60,369 nucleotides of DNA from DATGZX01 sp035296965 (GTDB lineage Bacteria; Planctomycetota; Planctomycetia; Gemmatales; Gemmataceae): the NCBI GenBank assembly GCA_035296965.1, contig DATGZX010000074.1, positions 1 to 60,369 on the forward strand, in the 5' to 3' direction. Positions 43,906-53,165 of this stretch are shown in pieces. The notes under the pieces were generated by a model. It saw only the letters and a list, made by a program, of their open reading frames with translations, ran no database searches and was not told where the DNA came from. The position numbers were made by a program, and so were the translations under genes. The stretch's first letter is position 1. Every line of letters begins with the position of its first letter.

Positions 43906-43923
43906 GGACGGACTCCTCAGCTT

Positions 43924-44008
43924 GCGTGGGGTGCGTCGAGTACTCGATGACGCACCACCATTGGCACTCGCAGAAAGTGCGTCATCGAGTACTCGACGCA
44001 CCCTACGC
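43924..44008. repeat. Inverted repeat with nested palindrome TCGAGTACTCGA
   Basis: The arms 43924-43954 and 43978-44008 (31 bases, one mismatch) have a 23-base loop. Each arm contains the palindrome TCGAGTACTCGA. The end motif GTAGGGTGCGTC resembles the repeats at 1941 and 33834. It starts seven bases after the TolC-like gene's stop. Confidence 0.88.
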
Positions 44009-44014
44009 TTTCAC

Positions 44015-45799
44015 TCAGTTCGCTTTGCTGACAGTCGGCGTATTCCGAGGCGTTTCAGGCACGGTTGTCGAGGTACAACCGCAGCAGTTACTCTTCTGGC
44101 CAAGGCCGGCCGGTGGACATTCATGGCAGCAAGGCCACGGTGCGAGCAGCTTATCCAGGTCGGGAAGCGCGGGCACAGCCAATGGTTTCCCGAGCTGAAA
44201 CAGGTCATCCGTTTGCAGCGGGTCGGCCACGCTGACAACCGACGTCCAGAGCTGACCCAGGATCGTCAAGTAAGTGGTGACGGACGCTGCCAGGGTTTGC
44301 TGGGCGGAGACGATGTTGCCGAACGGCACGTTGGCGGGGTTGAGATGGTAGGCATCGAACGTGCCGCGATAGTACTGGACCTGGTCGGGCAGGATATTAC
44401 GGCGGTAGTATTGCAGCGCCTTGAGATTCGTTGTGTAGCCCATGTAGGCGCCGGCGAGCGTATTGGTCCAGGACTCTTCCACTCGGTGTGGCTCCTCGCT
44501 GGCGCGCATGAGCGCCGCTTCGGCAGCCATGATGTTGCCCCGATTTTGGTCCCAGACCGGGAGCGGAAAGCCAAGCGTCAAGGTGGGCGCCCACTGTTTG
44601 GGCGGCAGCACGTACTCCTTCAGAGTGGCGACGTTGAAATCCACGTCCGGCACGGGAGTAACCCGCGCCAGCTGTAGATTGTATTTCGCGAAGTCGATGC
44701 CGTTGCGGGCGATGAGCACATCGGTGTGGTATTGCAGCACGTGGGCCCGCACGGCGTCATAGTCGTAGTAGGGAATATACGCGTCAATGCGGCCGGCGAC
44801 TTGCGCGAGGGGCAGAGTGCGGAGGCCGAGCACGGCGACGAGCTGATTCCAGGAGTAAATGTAGGCCTGCATGGACTGCTCGTATGCCAGCCGAGCCGTA
44901 TAGGCCAGGGAACGCAGGGCGGTTGGCTCGAAAGCGGCAGCCTGTACTCCCAGCAGAAGGTCGATATGTTGGCGGTACACGTCGTCCGTAAAGCGCGCCA
45001 TGGCCTTGTTCACGCGCATGCTCTCCTGGGCCACCAGCAAGGCGTAATAGGCGTTCCGGACCTGGGTGGCGAGGTCCATGCGGGCGCGCTTAAGGGACAA
45101 CTCGGCGTTGGCAAGGGTCATCTCCGCGGCGGCGGCCGCCAGTTTGAGCTTGCCGCCGGTCTTGATCGTCTGATCGATGAAGGGGCCAACGACGCCTGAC
45201 GTACTGCCGTCATTGGACGGTTGGAACTGCAGGCCAACCGTTGGATTGGGATAGGCCTTCGCCTGGATCAGGTTGCCGCGAGCCGCCTCGACATCGGCAG
45301 CGGCCTGGCGTATCGTGGGACTGTTGAGTGCTGCAAGTTGCTGCAAGGATGAGAGCGTGTAGGGTTTGCCGTCAGGCCCCGGCAAGGGGACCGGCTCTTT
45401 CGGCAATGGTGCTAATTCCGGGTAGATTTGCTTGATCAGGCGCTTGACCGCTTGTGGGTCCTTGGGTAGTGGCGTAATCTCGGAGCCGGGAACTTCCGGC
45501 GGGATCGGAATTGACGTCGTCTTGAAGCCCTGCGCGGGAGGTTGAGTCGCCTCGCCAGGTTGCATGAAGGATGTCGTCCGAATGTCGAGTTCCGGCCCTG
45601 GCGCGTTCAGGACCTTCTTTACCGTAGCAAGCGCTGAAGCTGAGACCTCCGACTTGGTTTCCACGGACAGGGAAGGAAGCAGGTCGAAGGGTTGGGCGGC
45701 AAGATCGCACGCGGCCTGGTCCGCTCGTCGCCGCGCTTCAGTCATGCATCCGCTCATCAGCATCAATCCGCATAGAGCGAGCAGTTGGCTACGCATCAT
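44015..45799 (-). CDS. TolC-family outer-membrane efflux lipoprotein
   Basis: 594 residues. MMRSQLLALCGLMLMSGC gives a lipobox Cys; AAAGGAGGT nine bases upstream fixes the ATG at 45799. The protein holds a TolC-type repeat of helical hairpins: IRQAAADVEAARGNLIQAKAYPNPTVGLQF is the classic first repeat, LANAELSLKRARMDLATQVRNAYYALLVAQE the following helix, and the second repeat starts around VLIARNGIDFAKYNLQLARVTPVPDV. A 150-residue N-terminal extension lies before the first repeat. It is the best outer-membrane partner in the window for the metal pump and perhaps also the drug pumps. It is divergent from the kinase gene. Confidence 0.92.
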   Translation of the reverse strand: MMRSQLLALCGLMLMSGCMTEARRRADQAACDLAAQPFDLLPSLSVETKSEVSASALATVKKVLNAPGPELDIRTTSFMQPGEATQPPAQGFKTTSIPIPPEVPGSEITPLPKDPQAVKRLIKQIYPELAPLPKEPVPLPGPDGKPYTLSSLQQLAALNSPTIRQAAADVEAARGNLIQAKAYPNPTVGLQFQPSNDGSTSGVVGPFIDQTIKTGGKLKLAAAAAEMTLANAELSLKRARMDLATQVRNAYYALLVAQESMRVNKAMARFTDDVYRQHIDLLLGVQAAAFEPTALRSLAYTARLAYEQSMQAYIYSWNQLVAVLGLRTLPLAQVAGRIDAYIPYYDYDAVRAHVLQYHTDVLIARNGIDFAKYNLQLARVTPVPDVDFNVATLKEYVLPPKQWAPTLTLGFPLPVWDQNRGNIMAAEAALMRASEEPHRVEESWTNTLAGAYMGYTTNLKALQYYRRNILPDQVQYYRGTFDAYHLNPANVPFGNIVSAQQTLAASVTTYLTILGQLWTSVVSVADPLQTDDLFQLGKPLAVPALPDLDKLLAPWPCCHECPPAGLGQKSNCCGCTSTTVPETPRNTPTVSKAN

Positions 45800-45962
45800 G
45801 GGGCCAGACCTCCTTTCGAGGGACACGCCAGCGCCGGACAAGAGAGCATCTGGCATGACCGACGTCCTTGCCCGAGAATAGAGGTTCTATCGTCAGGTCG
45901 GGAAAGCGTGCTTCATTTTTTTCGATTTCTTTGAAGAATTCTTAAAGATCCCTGCGCAGATT

Positions 45963-45981
45963 CTGGTCATTACCTGGCCAG
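45963..45981. promoter_or_regulatory. Operator-like inverted repeat CTGGTCATTACCTGGCCAG
   Basis: Half-sites CTGGTCA and TGGCCAG lie in the divergent gap between the TolC-like and kinase genes, and resemble the core at 42495-42514. The same bases on the plus strand also place GG and GC ten bases apart, the minimal sigma54 -24/-12 spacing, but with a poor match otherwise. Confidence 0.4.
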
Positions 45982-46039
45982 TTTCTGTCCATCAATGATC
46001 TCATTACCGTCCCGACGTCGCGCCAATTGGGGTTAACTC

Positions 46040-47419
46040 ATGAATCGCCGCCTGCTTCGGCACCTGACGATCCCGGTGGTTCCGATCAGCGTTTTACTGC
46101 TCGCCGTCGGCATTTGGGCTGCTTGGCGGGTGCAGCGCCTCCAAGAGCGCGTCTCACTTGAAGTGCGGGAAAACGTCTCGGCCATGCGGGCTGCCGAGGA
46201 ACTGGAGATACTGGTCCGCGAGTGCCGGAGCCGCCTGCAGCAATTTCGTATCTCCGGCGATCGCCGTCCTGTGGAGGCCATGGGGGCCTTTCGGGCCGAG
46301 ATGGACCGTTGGGTGGCGGAGATCGAACACTGGAGCTTTACGCCCCGCGAGCATGAGTTGTCGACTCGCGTCCGCCAAGGGTGGGAATCATTCGGCGGAG
46401 AGATGGAGCGGATCACGACAAAGCCCGCAACGCTTACTCAGCAGGATTGCGACCGGCTCGAAAGTCTATTGACCGCTGAAATCCTCATGCCGACACACGA
46501 GTTCCTGGATCTAAACGAGGAGGAGGTCGACCAGAGCGTTACCGAGAACCAGGCCGCGGCAGACGGTCTCGTTTTCGGCCTCCTCTTTCTGGGGATATGC
46601 GGGGCCGGCGCAGGACTTGCGGCAGGCTTCTGGTTGGCGCGACGGTTTATCGAGCGCTTGGAGCGGAGTGAGCGCGCAGCCCTGCGCGCCGAGCAGCTAG
46701 CAGCCTTGGGCCATCTTGCGGCTGGCATGGCACATGAGTTGCATAACCCGCTCACCACGATAAAGATGCTCGTTCAATCGGCGCTGACGGAGAACGAGTT
46801 TCCCGTGCGAAAAGGGATGAGGTCTTTCCCGGCGCCCGTTTTGGCGGGTCGCGACCTCGCTGTGGTAGACGAGGAGGTGTCCCGCCTCGAAGGGCTTGTC
46901 CGGTCCTTCCTCGATTTCGCCCGCCCTCCTCTTCCGGAGAGACGGATTGTCGACGCTTGCTCGCTGGTGGAGGAGACCCTCGGGTTGATCGCTGTCCGCG
47001 CATCGACGGCCGGCGTGACCGTCGCACTGGACCGCCCGGCAGGTTCGATCCGAATCGCCGTCGACCCCGGACAATTCCGGCAGGTCGTGATGAATCTTGC
47101 GCTTAATGCCCTGGATGCCGTCAAAGCGGGCGGGCGAATCGAAGTTCGTCTCGGGCAGGACAAGGAGGGCGCACTTATGTTGCGTGTCGCAGACAACGGC
47201 TGCGGACTGCCTCACGAATTAGGTCCGCGTATTTTCGATCCGTTTATCACATCCAAGGAAGCGGGCCTCGGTCTAGGACTATCGATCTGCAAGCGGATCG
47301 CGGAGGCTCACGGCGGCACCATCACCGCCACGAACCGGCCAGATGGAGGTGCTGAATTCATCGTTCGATTCCCAGCGACAGGCGCGAAGGGCGCGCCCTT
47401 AGGCGCGGTTTCCCCATGA
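46040..47419 (+). CDS. Membrane sensor histidine kinase
   Basis: 459 residues. TM1 is at about 9-29, a periplasmic sensor of about 145 residues follows, and TM2 is at about 180-203 (FGLLFLGICGAGAGLAAGFWLA). The phospho-acceptor His232 is in LAAGMAHELHNPLTTIKML. The ATP domain has MNLALNALDAV (N), VADNGCGLP (G1), FDPFITSKEAGLGLGLSI (F and G2). The type is NtrB/AtoS-like. The gene is 21 bases before a sigma54-type response regulator, which must be its main partner. The ligand is unknown; proximity to the efflux genes suggests an envelope or metal signal. Confidence 0.93.
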   Translation: MNRRLLRHLTIPVVPISVLLLAVGIWAAWRVQRLQERVSLEVRENVSAMRAAEELEILVRECRSRLQQFRISGDRRPVEAMGAFRAEMDRWVAEIEHWSFTPREHELSTRVRQGWESFGGEMERITTKPATLTQQDCDRLESLLTAEILMPTHEFLDLNEEEVDQSVTENQAAADGLVFGLLFLGICGAGAGLAAGFWLARRFIERLERSERAALRAEQLAALGHLAAGMAHELHNPLTTIKMLVQSALTENEFPVRKGMRSFPAPVLAGRDLAVVDEEVSRLEGLVRSFLDFARPPLPERRIVDACSLVEETLGLIAVRASTAGVTVALDRPAGSIRIAVDPGQFRQVVMNLALNALDAVKAGGRIEVRLGQDKEGALMLRVADNGCGLPHELGPRIFDPFITSKEAGLGLGLSICKRIAEAHGGTITATNRPDGGAEFIVRFPATGAKGAPLGAVSP

Positions 47420-47440
47420 AGGGACTCCCACGAGGAAACC

Positions 47441-48889
47441 ATGCCTAAATTGCTAGTTGTGGACGACGAGCCGAACGTTCTCTACTCGATTGAGAAAACG
47501 TTTCGCTCGGATACTCTGGAAGTGATCGGCGCCAAGACGGGTCGCCAAGCCATTGAACTGGCAAAATCGATGCGGCCGGACGTGGCCATCATCGATGTGC
47601 GCCTTTCGGACATGTCAGGTCTGGAGGTATTTGACCGCATTCGGGAGATTGACCCGCGCTTGCCCGTTATCGTGGTTACGGCCTACGGCGCGACCGAGAC
47701 CGCCATCGAGGCGATGAAGCGTGGTGCCTACGAATATCTGCTGAAGCCAATCGACGTACCTTACCTTCGGGAGCTGGTGCAGCGCGCGTTGGAATTGAGC
47801 CGATTCCGGCATGTGCCGACAGTCTTTGACGAGGGCGAGGCCGGGGGAGATGCAGAGCGCATCGTCGGTCGATCGCCGGCCATGCACGAAGTCTACAAGG
47901 CCATCGGTCGGGTCGCGCCGAGTGACTTGACGGTGCTCATCACTGGGGAAAGTGGGACCGGCAAGGAACTCGTGGCGCGCGCGCTGTGGCAGCACAGCGG
48001 TCGCGCCGACAAGACGTTCCTGGCCATCAACTGTGCAGCGATCCCCGAGGCGCTTTTGGAAAGCGAGCTATTCGGGCACGAAAAGGGAGCGTTCACGGGG
48101 GCCGAACGGCGCCGCATAGGCCGGTTCGAACAGGCCAGCGGCGGCACGTTGTTCCTTGACGAAGTCGGCGATATGTCCGTCTGGACGCAGTCCAAGCTGC
48201 TGCGCGTTTTGCAAGAACAATGCTTCGAGCGGGTCGGCGGCGAGGAGTCGATTCGGACCGACGTTCGCGTATTGGCAGCAACCAATAAGGACCTCGAGAA
48301 GGAAGTGGCAGCCCGGCGATTCCGTAGCGACCTGTTCTTCCGTTTGAATGTCTTCTCCATCCATCTACCGCCCTTGCGCGAGCGTCGCGAGGACATCCCC
48401 TTGCTTACCGATCACTTTCTTCGCTCGCTGGCCCGGACCTTGGGGCGGGCTGTGCACGGTATGGCACCCGGCGTGCGCGAACGACTCGCGGGTTATGAGT
48501 GGCCGGGCAATATCCGGCAGCTCCAAAGTGTGCTGAAGTACGCGATGATTCGCGCGTCCGGGGAGATTCTTACGCTCGAATGCCTTCCCGAAAACCTTCT
48601 TCAGCCAGGCGCCGTGACACAAGGGCCGGGAGGCCTGGCCAGGCTGCCCGATCTCGCCACGCGCACGGCCGACTTGCTTCGTGCCGGCGAAACAGACCTC
48701 TACCGGCAGCTGTGCCTGGAAACCGACCGGACCGTGCTCGATGTAGTCCTTCGTCACGTGAAAGGCAACCAGGTCCAGGCGAGTGAGCTGCTCGGCATCT
48801 CCCGCACAACCCTGCGTGCCAAGATGCGCGCCTTGGGCATGACCACCTACGCCTACCTCATCGTGGAGCCGAATCCTGCCAGGCAATGA
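47441..48889 (+). CDS. NtrC-family sigma54-dependent response regulator
   Basis: 482 residues in three domains. The receiver has Asp52 as phospho-acceptor and Lys102 (LKPID). The AAA+ domain has Walker A GESGTGKE (169-176), the sigma54-contact loop GAFTGA (216-221) and Walker B LFLDEV. The C-terminal Fis-type HTH is about 445-466 (NQVQASELLGISRTTLRAKM). It activates sigma54 promoters on phosphorylation by the adjacent kinase. The palindromes at 42476-42533 and 45963-45981 are candidate binding sites, by inference only. Confidence 0.95.
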   Translation: MPKLLVVDDEPNVLYSIEKTFRSDTLEVIGAKTGRQAIELAKSMRPDVAIIDVRLSDMSGLEVFDRIREIDPRLPVIVVTAYGATETAIEAMKRGAYEYLLKPIDVPYLRELVQRALELSRFRHVPTVFDEGEAGGDAERIVGRSPAMHEVYKAIGRVAPSDLTVLITGESGTGKELVARALWQHSGRADKTFLAINCAAIPEALLESELFGHEKGAFTGAERRRIGRFEQASGGTLFLDEVGDMSVWTQSKLLRVLQEQCFERVGGEESIRTDVRVLAATNKDLEKEVAARRFRSDLFFRLNVFSIHLPPLRERREDIPLLTDHFLRSLARTLGRAVHGMAPGVRERLAGYEWPGNIRQLQSVLKYAMIRASGEILTLECLPENLLQPGAVTQGPGGLARLPDLATRTADLLRAGETDLYRQLCLETDRTVLDVVLRHVKGNQVQASELLGISRTTLRAKMRALGMTTYAYLIVEPNPARQ

Positions 48890-49224
48890 AGATCAGGAAT
48901 TCTTTCTCGATCGAAACGCTGGCCAGAAGGCTGCCGGAGACCAACCGCCGATTGGGAAGAGCATTCCTGGCCCAAAGCCTTGGGTAGTGTTTTCCTTCGC
49001 CAATCCGCTATCACGTTTCTCGTAGCTCAAGCTGCCAGCTTGAGCCACTACCTGAGTTCACGAGCCACCCCATTTCTGCTTCTGCCCGCGCTGCCTCCGT
49101 GCTAAGCTCAACAATGATTCTCGGGGAAGATTCTTGTCCCCCGCCGGCAGGTTCGTTCGTCATGCCTATGAAATGCCGGCTGCAGCGTGCGGCCGGCTTC
49201 ACGAACACCTGCTGGAGTTCTATC
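48890..49224. other. Gene-free gap after the two-component genes
   Basis: 335 bases. Apart from the short palindrome at 49022-49051 I see no gene. An ATG at 49099 in frame with the next gene gives 42 residues without signal-peptide character and is rejected as its start. Confidence 0.5.
49022..49051. repeat. Short palindrome GCTCAAGCTGCCAGCTTGAGC
   Basis: A near-perfect hairpin that shares CAAGCTGCCAGCTTG with 23215-23239. It lies 132 bases beyond the response-regulator stop. Confidence 0.6.
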
Positions 49225-49776
49225 ATGGCACGGTCCAAGATCTTATGCGGATTGCTGATGGGCACATTGCTGGCGGCCACTGCGGCCGCGGGTGAGCCGG
49301 CGAAAACAGAGAAGAAGGCAGCGGACGACGCCAAGGAAGGCCGTTCCAATCTCGAACGATTCAAAAAACTGGCGGGCGACTGGGTAAGTGCGAACCCAAA
49401 GGAGGAAAAGCTCAAGGGAAAGGTCATCTCACGGTATCGGACGACCTCGGGCGGAAGCGCGGTTGTCGAGACGGTTTTTCCTGGTGATGAAATGGAAATG
49501 GTCACCGTTTATACCGCCGACGGCGACCAGGTCGCGCTGACGCACTATTGCCACCTGGGAAATCAGCCGCGGATGCGCAGCAAGAACGGCGACAGCAAGG
49601 ACGAACTCTTCTTCGAGTTCGCTGGAGGCGGCAATCTCAACCCGGCGAAGGACACCCACATGCATGATTGCCATATCCGCTTCGTCGATGCAGACCACAT
49701 CCAGGGCGAATGGGAACTCTACATGGACGGAAAGCCGGCTGGCAAACATGCATTCGACCTCATTCGTAAAAAGTGA
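49225..49776 (+). CDS. Small exported protein of unknown function
   Basis: 183 residues. The signal peptide is MARSKILCGLLMGTLLAATAAAG; GGAG lies nine bases before the ATG at 49225. The mature part opens LERFKKLAGDWVSANPKEEKLKG and continues in beta-rich sequence (KVISRYRTTSGGSAVVETVFPGDEMEMVTVYTADGDQVALTHYC), ending HIQGEWELYMDGKPAGKHAFDLIRKK. The overall look is of a lipocalin- or DUF1579-like barrel. It lies 75 bases before the YCII gene and might be in the same transcription unit. Function unknown. Confidence 0.8.
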   Translation: MARSKILCGLLMGTLLAATAAAGEPAKTEKKAADDAKEGRSNLERFKKLAGDWVSANPKEEKLKGKVISRYRTTSGGSAVVETVFPGDEMEMVTVYTADGDQVALTHYCHLGNQPRMRSKNGDSKDELFFEFAGGGNLNPAKDTHMHDCHIRFVDADHIQGEWELYMDGKPAGKHAFDLIRKK

Positions 49777-49851
49777 GCGATCGCTGAAATCCTGCTGGGC
49801 GCAGATCTTTTGACATCGCCAAGCGGGCTAACCCTCGAAAGGAGCAATTTC

Positions 49852-50199
49852 ATGGCTAATTTCCTGTTTGTGTACCGTGGTAAAAATGAAGCTTTTACCC
49901 AGTTTTCGCCCGAAGAGATGCAGCAGCACATGCAGAAGTGGGCTACGTGGATCCAGGAAGGCATGCAAAAGGGCTGGATGGTGAACCCCGGCGACGCTTT
50001 GACGCAAGAAGGCCGCGTGGTCAACGCCAAGAAAGTCGTTACGGACGGGCCGTTCGTCGAATCCAAGGAAATCGTGGGCGGCTTCTCCATCGTCGAGGCG
50101 GACACCATCGCGGCCGCGGCGGAGCTTGCCAAGGGCTGCCCTGCCCTGCTTGCCGGCGGTTCGGTGGAAGTCCGCGCCCTCGCGGGCTTGAAAGCCTGA
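49852..50199 (+). CDS. YCII/DGPF-domain protein
   Basis: 115 residues. The YCII-related fold carries the DGPF signature in VVTDGPFVESKEIVGGFSIVEA. The ATG at 49852 has AAAGGAGC eight bases upstream. Family members are small alpha-beta dimers whose chemistry is mostly unproven. DGPF proteins are the characteristic neighbours of ECF42 sigma factors, and such a sigma gene starts 40 bases downstream. This gene is therefore probably under that sigma factor. Confidence 0.92.
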   Translation: MANFLFVYRGKNEAFTQFSPEEMQQHMQKWATWIQEGMQKGWMVNPGDALTQEGRVVNAKKVVTDGPFVESKEIVGGFSIVEADTIAAAAELAKGCPALLAGGSVEVRALAGLKA

Positions 50200-50239
50200 C
50201 ACGGCGCGAGGCAAATGGTCCCTCTGAGGCGGACTAGCC

Positions 50240-51502
50240 ATGTCCACAGCACAGCCGGAACCAGTCGCTCCACTTGTCGAGCATTTCTTTCGCCGCGAGG
50301 CGGGGCGACTGGTGGCCGTGCTGACCCGGTTCTTTGGTTGGCGGAACTTCGAACTGGTCGAGGAAATGGTGCAGGCCACGCTGGTTGACGCCCTGCAGTC
50401 GTGGCGCGTGGGCGGCGTGCCGCAAAACCCATCGGGCTGGATCCATCGTGTCGCCAAGAACAAGGTCCTCGATCAGCTGCGGCGCAGCGAGATCGGCCGC
50501 CGCGTCACCCGCCAGTGGGCTGCAGCCCGCCCAGCGCATGACGAGAGCATCGACGACCTGTTCCTCGATACCACGATTGAAGACAGTCAGCTACGGATGA
50601 TCTTCGCCTGCTGCCATCCCCGGCTGCAGCGTGAGAACCAGCTGGCCCTGACCTTGAAGGCGTTGTGCGGCTTCGGCAACTCCGAGATTGCCCGAGCGCT
50701 CTTGCTTGCCGAGGAGACCGTCAAGAAACGGCTCCAGCGCGCCAGACGTGACCTGGTCGATCATCATGTCTCACTCGACCCACCCGAAGCCGGCGAACTC
50801 GTGCAACGGCTCGACGTCGTCCACCAGGTGCTTTACTTGATCTTCAATGAAGGCTACAGCTCGTCGAAAGGCGAGACGGCCATTCGCGCCGATCTCTGTG
50901 AAGAGGCGGCCCGGCTCTGCTATTTGCTTTGTTCGCACGAGCGCTGCAGCACGCCGCCGACACGCGCGCTCATGGCCCTGATGCTCTTTCACGCCGCCCG
51001 CCTGGACGCCCGGCTCGACGATCGAGGCTGCATCCTGCTCATGGAGGACCAGGATCGCACCAAGTGGGATCGCCGGCTGATTCGGCGCGCCCAAGAGTTC
51101 CTCGACCAGTCGGCGGAGGGAGAGGTCGTCTCCACGTTTCACTTGGAGGCGGGTATCGCCCTCTATCATTGTTCTGCCGACAGCTATGCCGAAACCGATT
51201 GGCCGGCGATCCTGCGCCTCTACGATGCACTGCTTTCGCTGCATCGCTCCCCGGTCTATCTGCTCAACCGCGCCATCGTTGTCGCCGAGATCGAAGGCCC
51301 GCAAGCGGGAATCCGCGCCCTGGACGAAGTGAGTGGCGACCCGGCACTTCGTCACTATCACCTGTTCGATACCACCCTGGGTGAGTTCTACCGGCGTGCG
51401 GGTGATTTGACGCGGGCCCGGCAGCACCTTGAAGCGGCCAAGCACAAGACCAGCTCACCGCACGATCGTGAACTCATCGAACGTCGCTTGGCAAAATGTT
51501 GA
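50240..51502 (+). CDS. ECF42-type sigma factor with long C-terminal extension
   Basis: 420 residues, far longer than a minimal ECF factor. Regions 2 and 4 occupy the first 175 or so (VEEMVQATLVDALQSW, NPSGWIHRVAKNKVLDQLRR, ALTLKALCGFGNSEIARALLLAEETVKKRLQRARRDL). The remaining 240 residues are the TPR-like helical extension of the ECF42/DUF6596 group (LYLIFNEGYSSSKGE, LLCSHERCSTPPTRALMALMLFHAARLDAR, LRLYDALLSLHRSPVYLLNRAIVVAE). No anti-sigma gene is adjacent, consistent with reports that the extension itself controls activity in this group. It is paired with the YCII gene. Confidence 0.93.
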   Translation: MSTAQPEPVAPLVEHFFRREAGRLVAVLTRFFGWRNFELVEEMVQATLVDALQSWRVGGVPQNPSGWIHRVAKNKVLDQLRRSEIGRRVTRQWAAARPAHDESIDDLFLDTTIEDSQLRMIFACCHPRLQRENQLALTLKALCGFGNSEIARALLLAEETVKKRLQRARRDLVDHHVSLDPPEAGELVQRLDVVHQVLYLIFNEGYSSSKGETAIRADLCEEAARLCYLLCSHERCSTPPTRALMALMLFHAARLDARLDDRGCILLMEDQDRTKWDRRLIRRAQEFLDQSAEGEVVSTFHLEAGIALYHCSADSYAETDWPAILRLYDALLSLHRSPVYLLNRAIVVAEIEGPQAGIRALDEVSGDPALRHYHLFDTTLGEFYRRAGDLTRARQHLEAAKHKTSSPHDRELIERRLAKC

Positions 51503-51528
51503 GAAAGATATGCGAAGGAGGAAGTACA

Positions 51529-51625
51529 TTTCGTTTAGCCGCGAGCCCGCGGCGAGCGCGTGTACAAACGGCGGCAGTGTGCCTCCGCGTTGACGCGCTC
51601 GCCGCGGGCTCGCGGTTAAACGAAA
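51529..51625. repeat. Inverted repeat, TCGTTTAGCCGCGAGCCCGC family
   Basis: The arms 51529-51560 and 51594-51625 (32 bases, one mismatch) have a 33-base loop. The element sits between convergent sigma and propeller genes. Its ends (TTTAxCCGCGA / TCGCGGTTAAACGA) are shared with 57446-57534. Confidence 0.9.
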
Positions 51626-51654
51626 ATTGGCCGTTTGAGCAGCTTCAGCGCTCG

Positions 51655-52992
51655 TTATTGCTGCTCAATCGCCCAGAGCGTCAGCGCATCGTGGTCTTTT
51701 GCGAAGATCCGCTTGCCGGAGACGACGGGATACGCGTAGGTGTCCTTGTCCCCAACCTTGTACTTGGCGACTTGCTTGAATTCCTTTTCACCAGGTTCGA
51801 AGACGATCAGCTGGGCACTGGGAGTTAGCGCCAAGAGGACCGAACCAGCGTCAACGATGGATCCATATCCGGCTCGTCCGCCGCCGCCACGCATGCCGCC
51901 GCCACGTCCAGCGCGACCGCCGCCCTGTCTCCCACCCTGGCCAGGCTGTCCGCCTGCCGCTGGCGGCGCGCCGCCCGTCGCCGTTGGCGCGGGAGCGCTC
52001 CATACGGTTTTGCCGGTTTCCGCGTTGAGGCAGAAGAACTCGTTGCTCTGGGTAAGACCGTAGAGCAGTCCATCCTTGAGCACCGGTGTGTTGAACTGGA
52101 CCGATTTATCCGGATTCTTCCAAAGTTCCTTCGCGGTTATCTTGTCGCCTTCCTTGTCGAATTTCACGGCCGTCGCACCGCGGCCCGATCCGGTGTAGAT
52201 CAGCGTTTGGCCCTTCACGATGGGCGTGGCGGCATTGTATCCTCCCCGCTGGACCGCGAAGGGTGCCTGCCAGACGAGCTTGCCATCGGCCGCTTCCACA
52301 GCCACCAATTTCGTCTCGGTCATAGCGATGATCAGCTTCGTGCCGCCTACAGTCATGAGCGCGGGCGACGAGTAAGCAGGGCTGTCTCCCGTCCATTTCC
52401 ATTTTTCAGCGCCGGTCGTCAAATCATAGGCAACCAGTTCCCCGTTGTTGCCTCCCCCAAGCTGTGCGATGCATTGACCATCCAGGACAATCGGTGAGCT
52501 CGCCGTGAAAAACCTGGGCACGCCTTTGATGTCATCTTTGCGCCAGAGCAATTTCCCGCTGGCCGCATCGAGGCAGGAAAGGGTGCCGCGCACGCCCAGC
52601 GTCACGACCTTGCCATCGACCACGGTCGGGGAACTCCGTGGCCCGGGGAACGCGACTGCCGGTCCCGTAGCGCCTTGGGCAGGATACTTGTTCTGCCAGA
52701 GTTCCTTGCCCGCTTCCGCGTCGAGGCAGCGGATGATCTCGTCCCCACCCTCGCGGGAAAAGACATACACCTTGTCGCCCACCAGGGCGGGCGTGGCAAC
52801 ACCGTCGCCCACTTTTACTTTCCATTTCTGCGTCAGCTCCTTGGGCCAGGTCTTGGGCGCGTCGAATCCTGTGGCCTTCGCGTCTCGATTGGGCCCGCGC
52901 CACTGGGGCCAATCCTGGGCGCAGACGCATTGCGCGCCGAGCAGCACCACGCAGCTCACCATCATTCCTGTCGCTGGCTTTGCTTGTTTCAT
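51655..52992 (-). CDS. Exported PQQ-type beta-propeller protein with Arg-Gly-rich insertion
   Basis: 445 residues. The signal peptide is MKQAKPATGMMVSCVVLLGAQCVCAQ; AGGAG precedes the ATG at 52992, preferred to 53022. It opens DWPQWRGPNRDAKATGF, the common planctomycete start of PQQ-like propellers, then carries AxDxxTGxxxWxxxx blades (LDAEAGKELWQNKY, LDAASGKLLWRK, YDLTTGAEKWKW, VEAADGKLVWQA, LNAETGKTVWSA). No PQQ-dehydrogenase catalytic domain is seen, so it is more likely a binding or scaffold protein. Residues about 336-377 are a Gly/Arg-rich tract breaking the propeller before the last blade. Confidence 0.9.
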   Translation of the reverse strand: MKQAKPATGMMVSCVVLLGAQCVCAQDWPQWRGPNRDAKATGFDAPKTWPKELTQKWKVKVGDGVATPALVGDKVYVFSREGGDEIIRCLDAEAGKELWQNKYPAQGATGPAVAFPGPRSSPTVVDGKVVTLGVRGTLSCLDAASGKLLWRKDDIKGVPRFFTASSPIVLDGQCIAQLGGGNNGELVAYDLTTGAEKWKWTGDSPAYSSPALMTVGGTKLIIAMTETKLVAVEAADGKLVWQAPFAVQRGGYNAATPIVKGQTLIYTGSGRGATAVKFDKEGDKITAKELWKNPDKSVQFNTPVLKDGLLYGLTQSNEFFCLNAETGKTVWSAPAPTATGGAPPAAGGQPGQGGRQGGGRAGRGGGMRGGGGRAGYGSIVDAGSVLLALTPSAQLIVFEPGEKEFKQVAKYKVGDKDTYAYPVVSGKRIFAKDHDALTLWAIEQQ

Positions 52993-53165
52993 GGCAGCTC
53001 CTGTTAATTCCTGACCTTTCACGCCCGAGCGGGCGGACGCTGGTCATTTGATGCGAAATAACAGGAAAGGCAAGACAAAATCGCGACAGGAGCGCGATGG
53101 TTAGCGCGCTATCAAATGAAAATCTTAAAGCCGGAATCAGGCATACTGTTACTCAATCACCCGCG

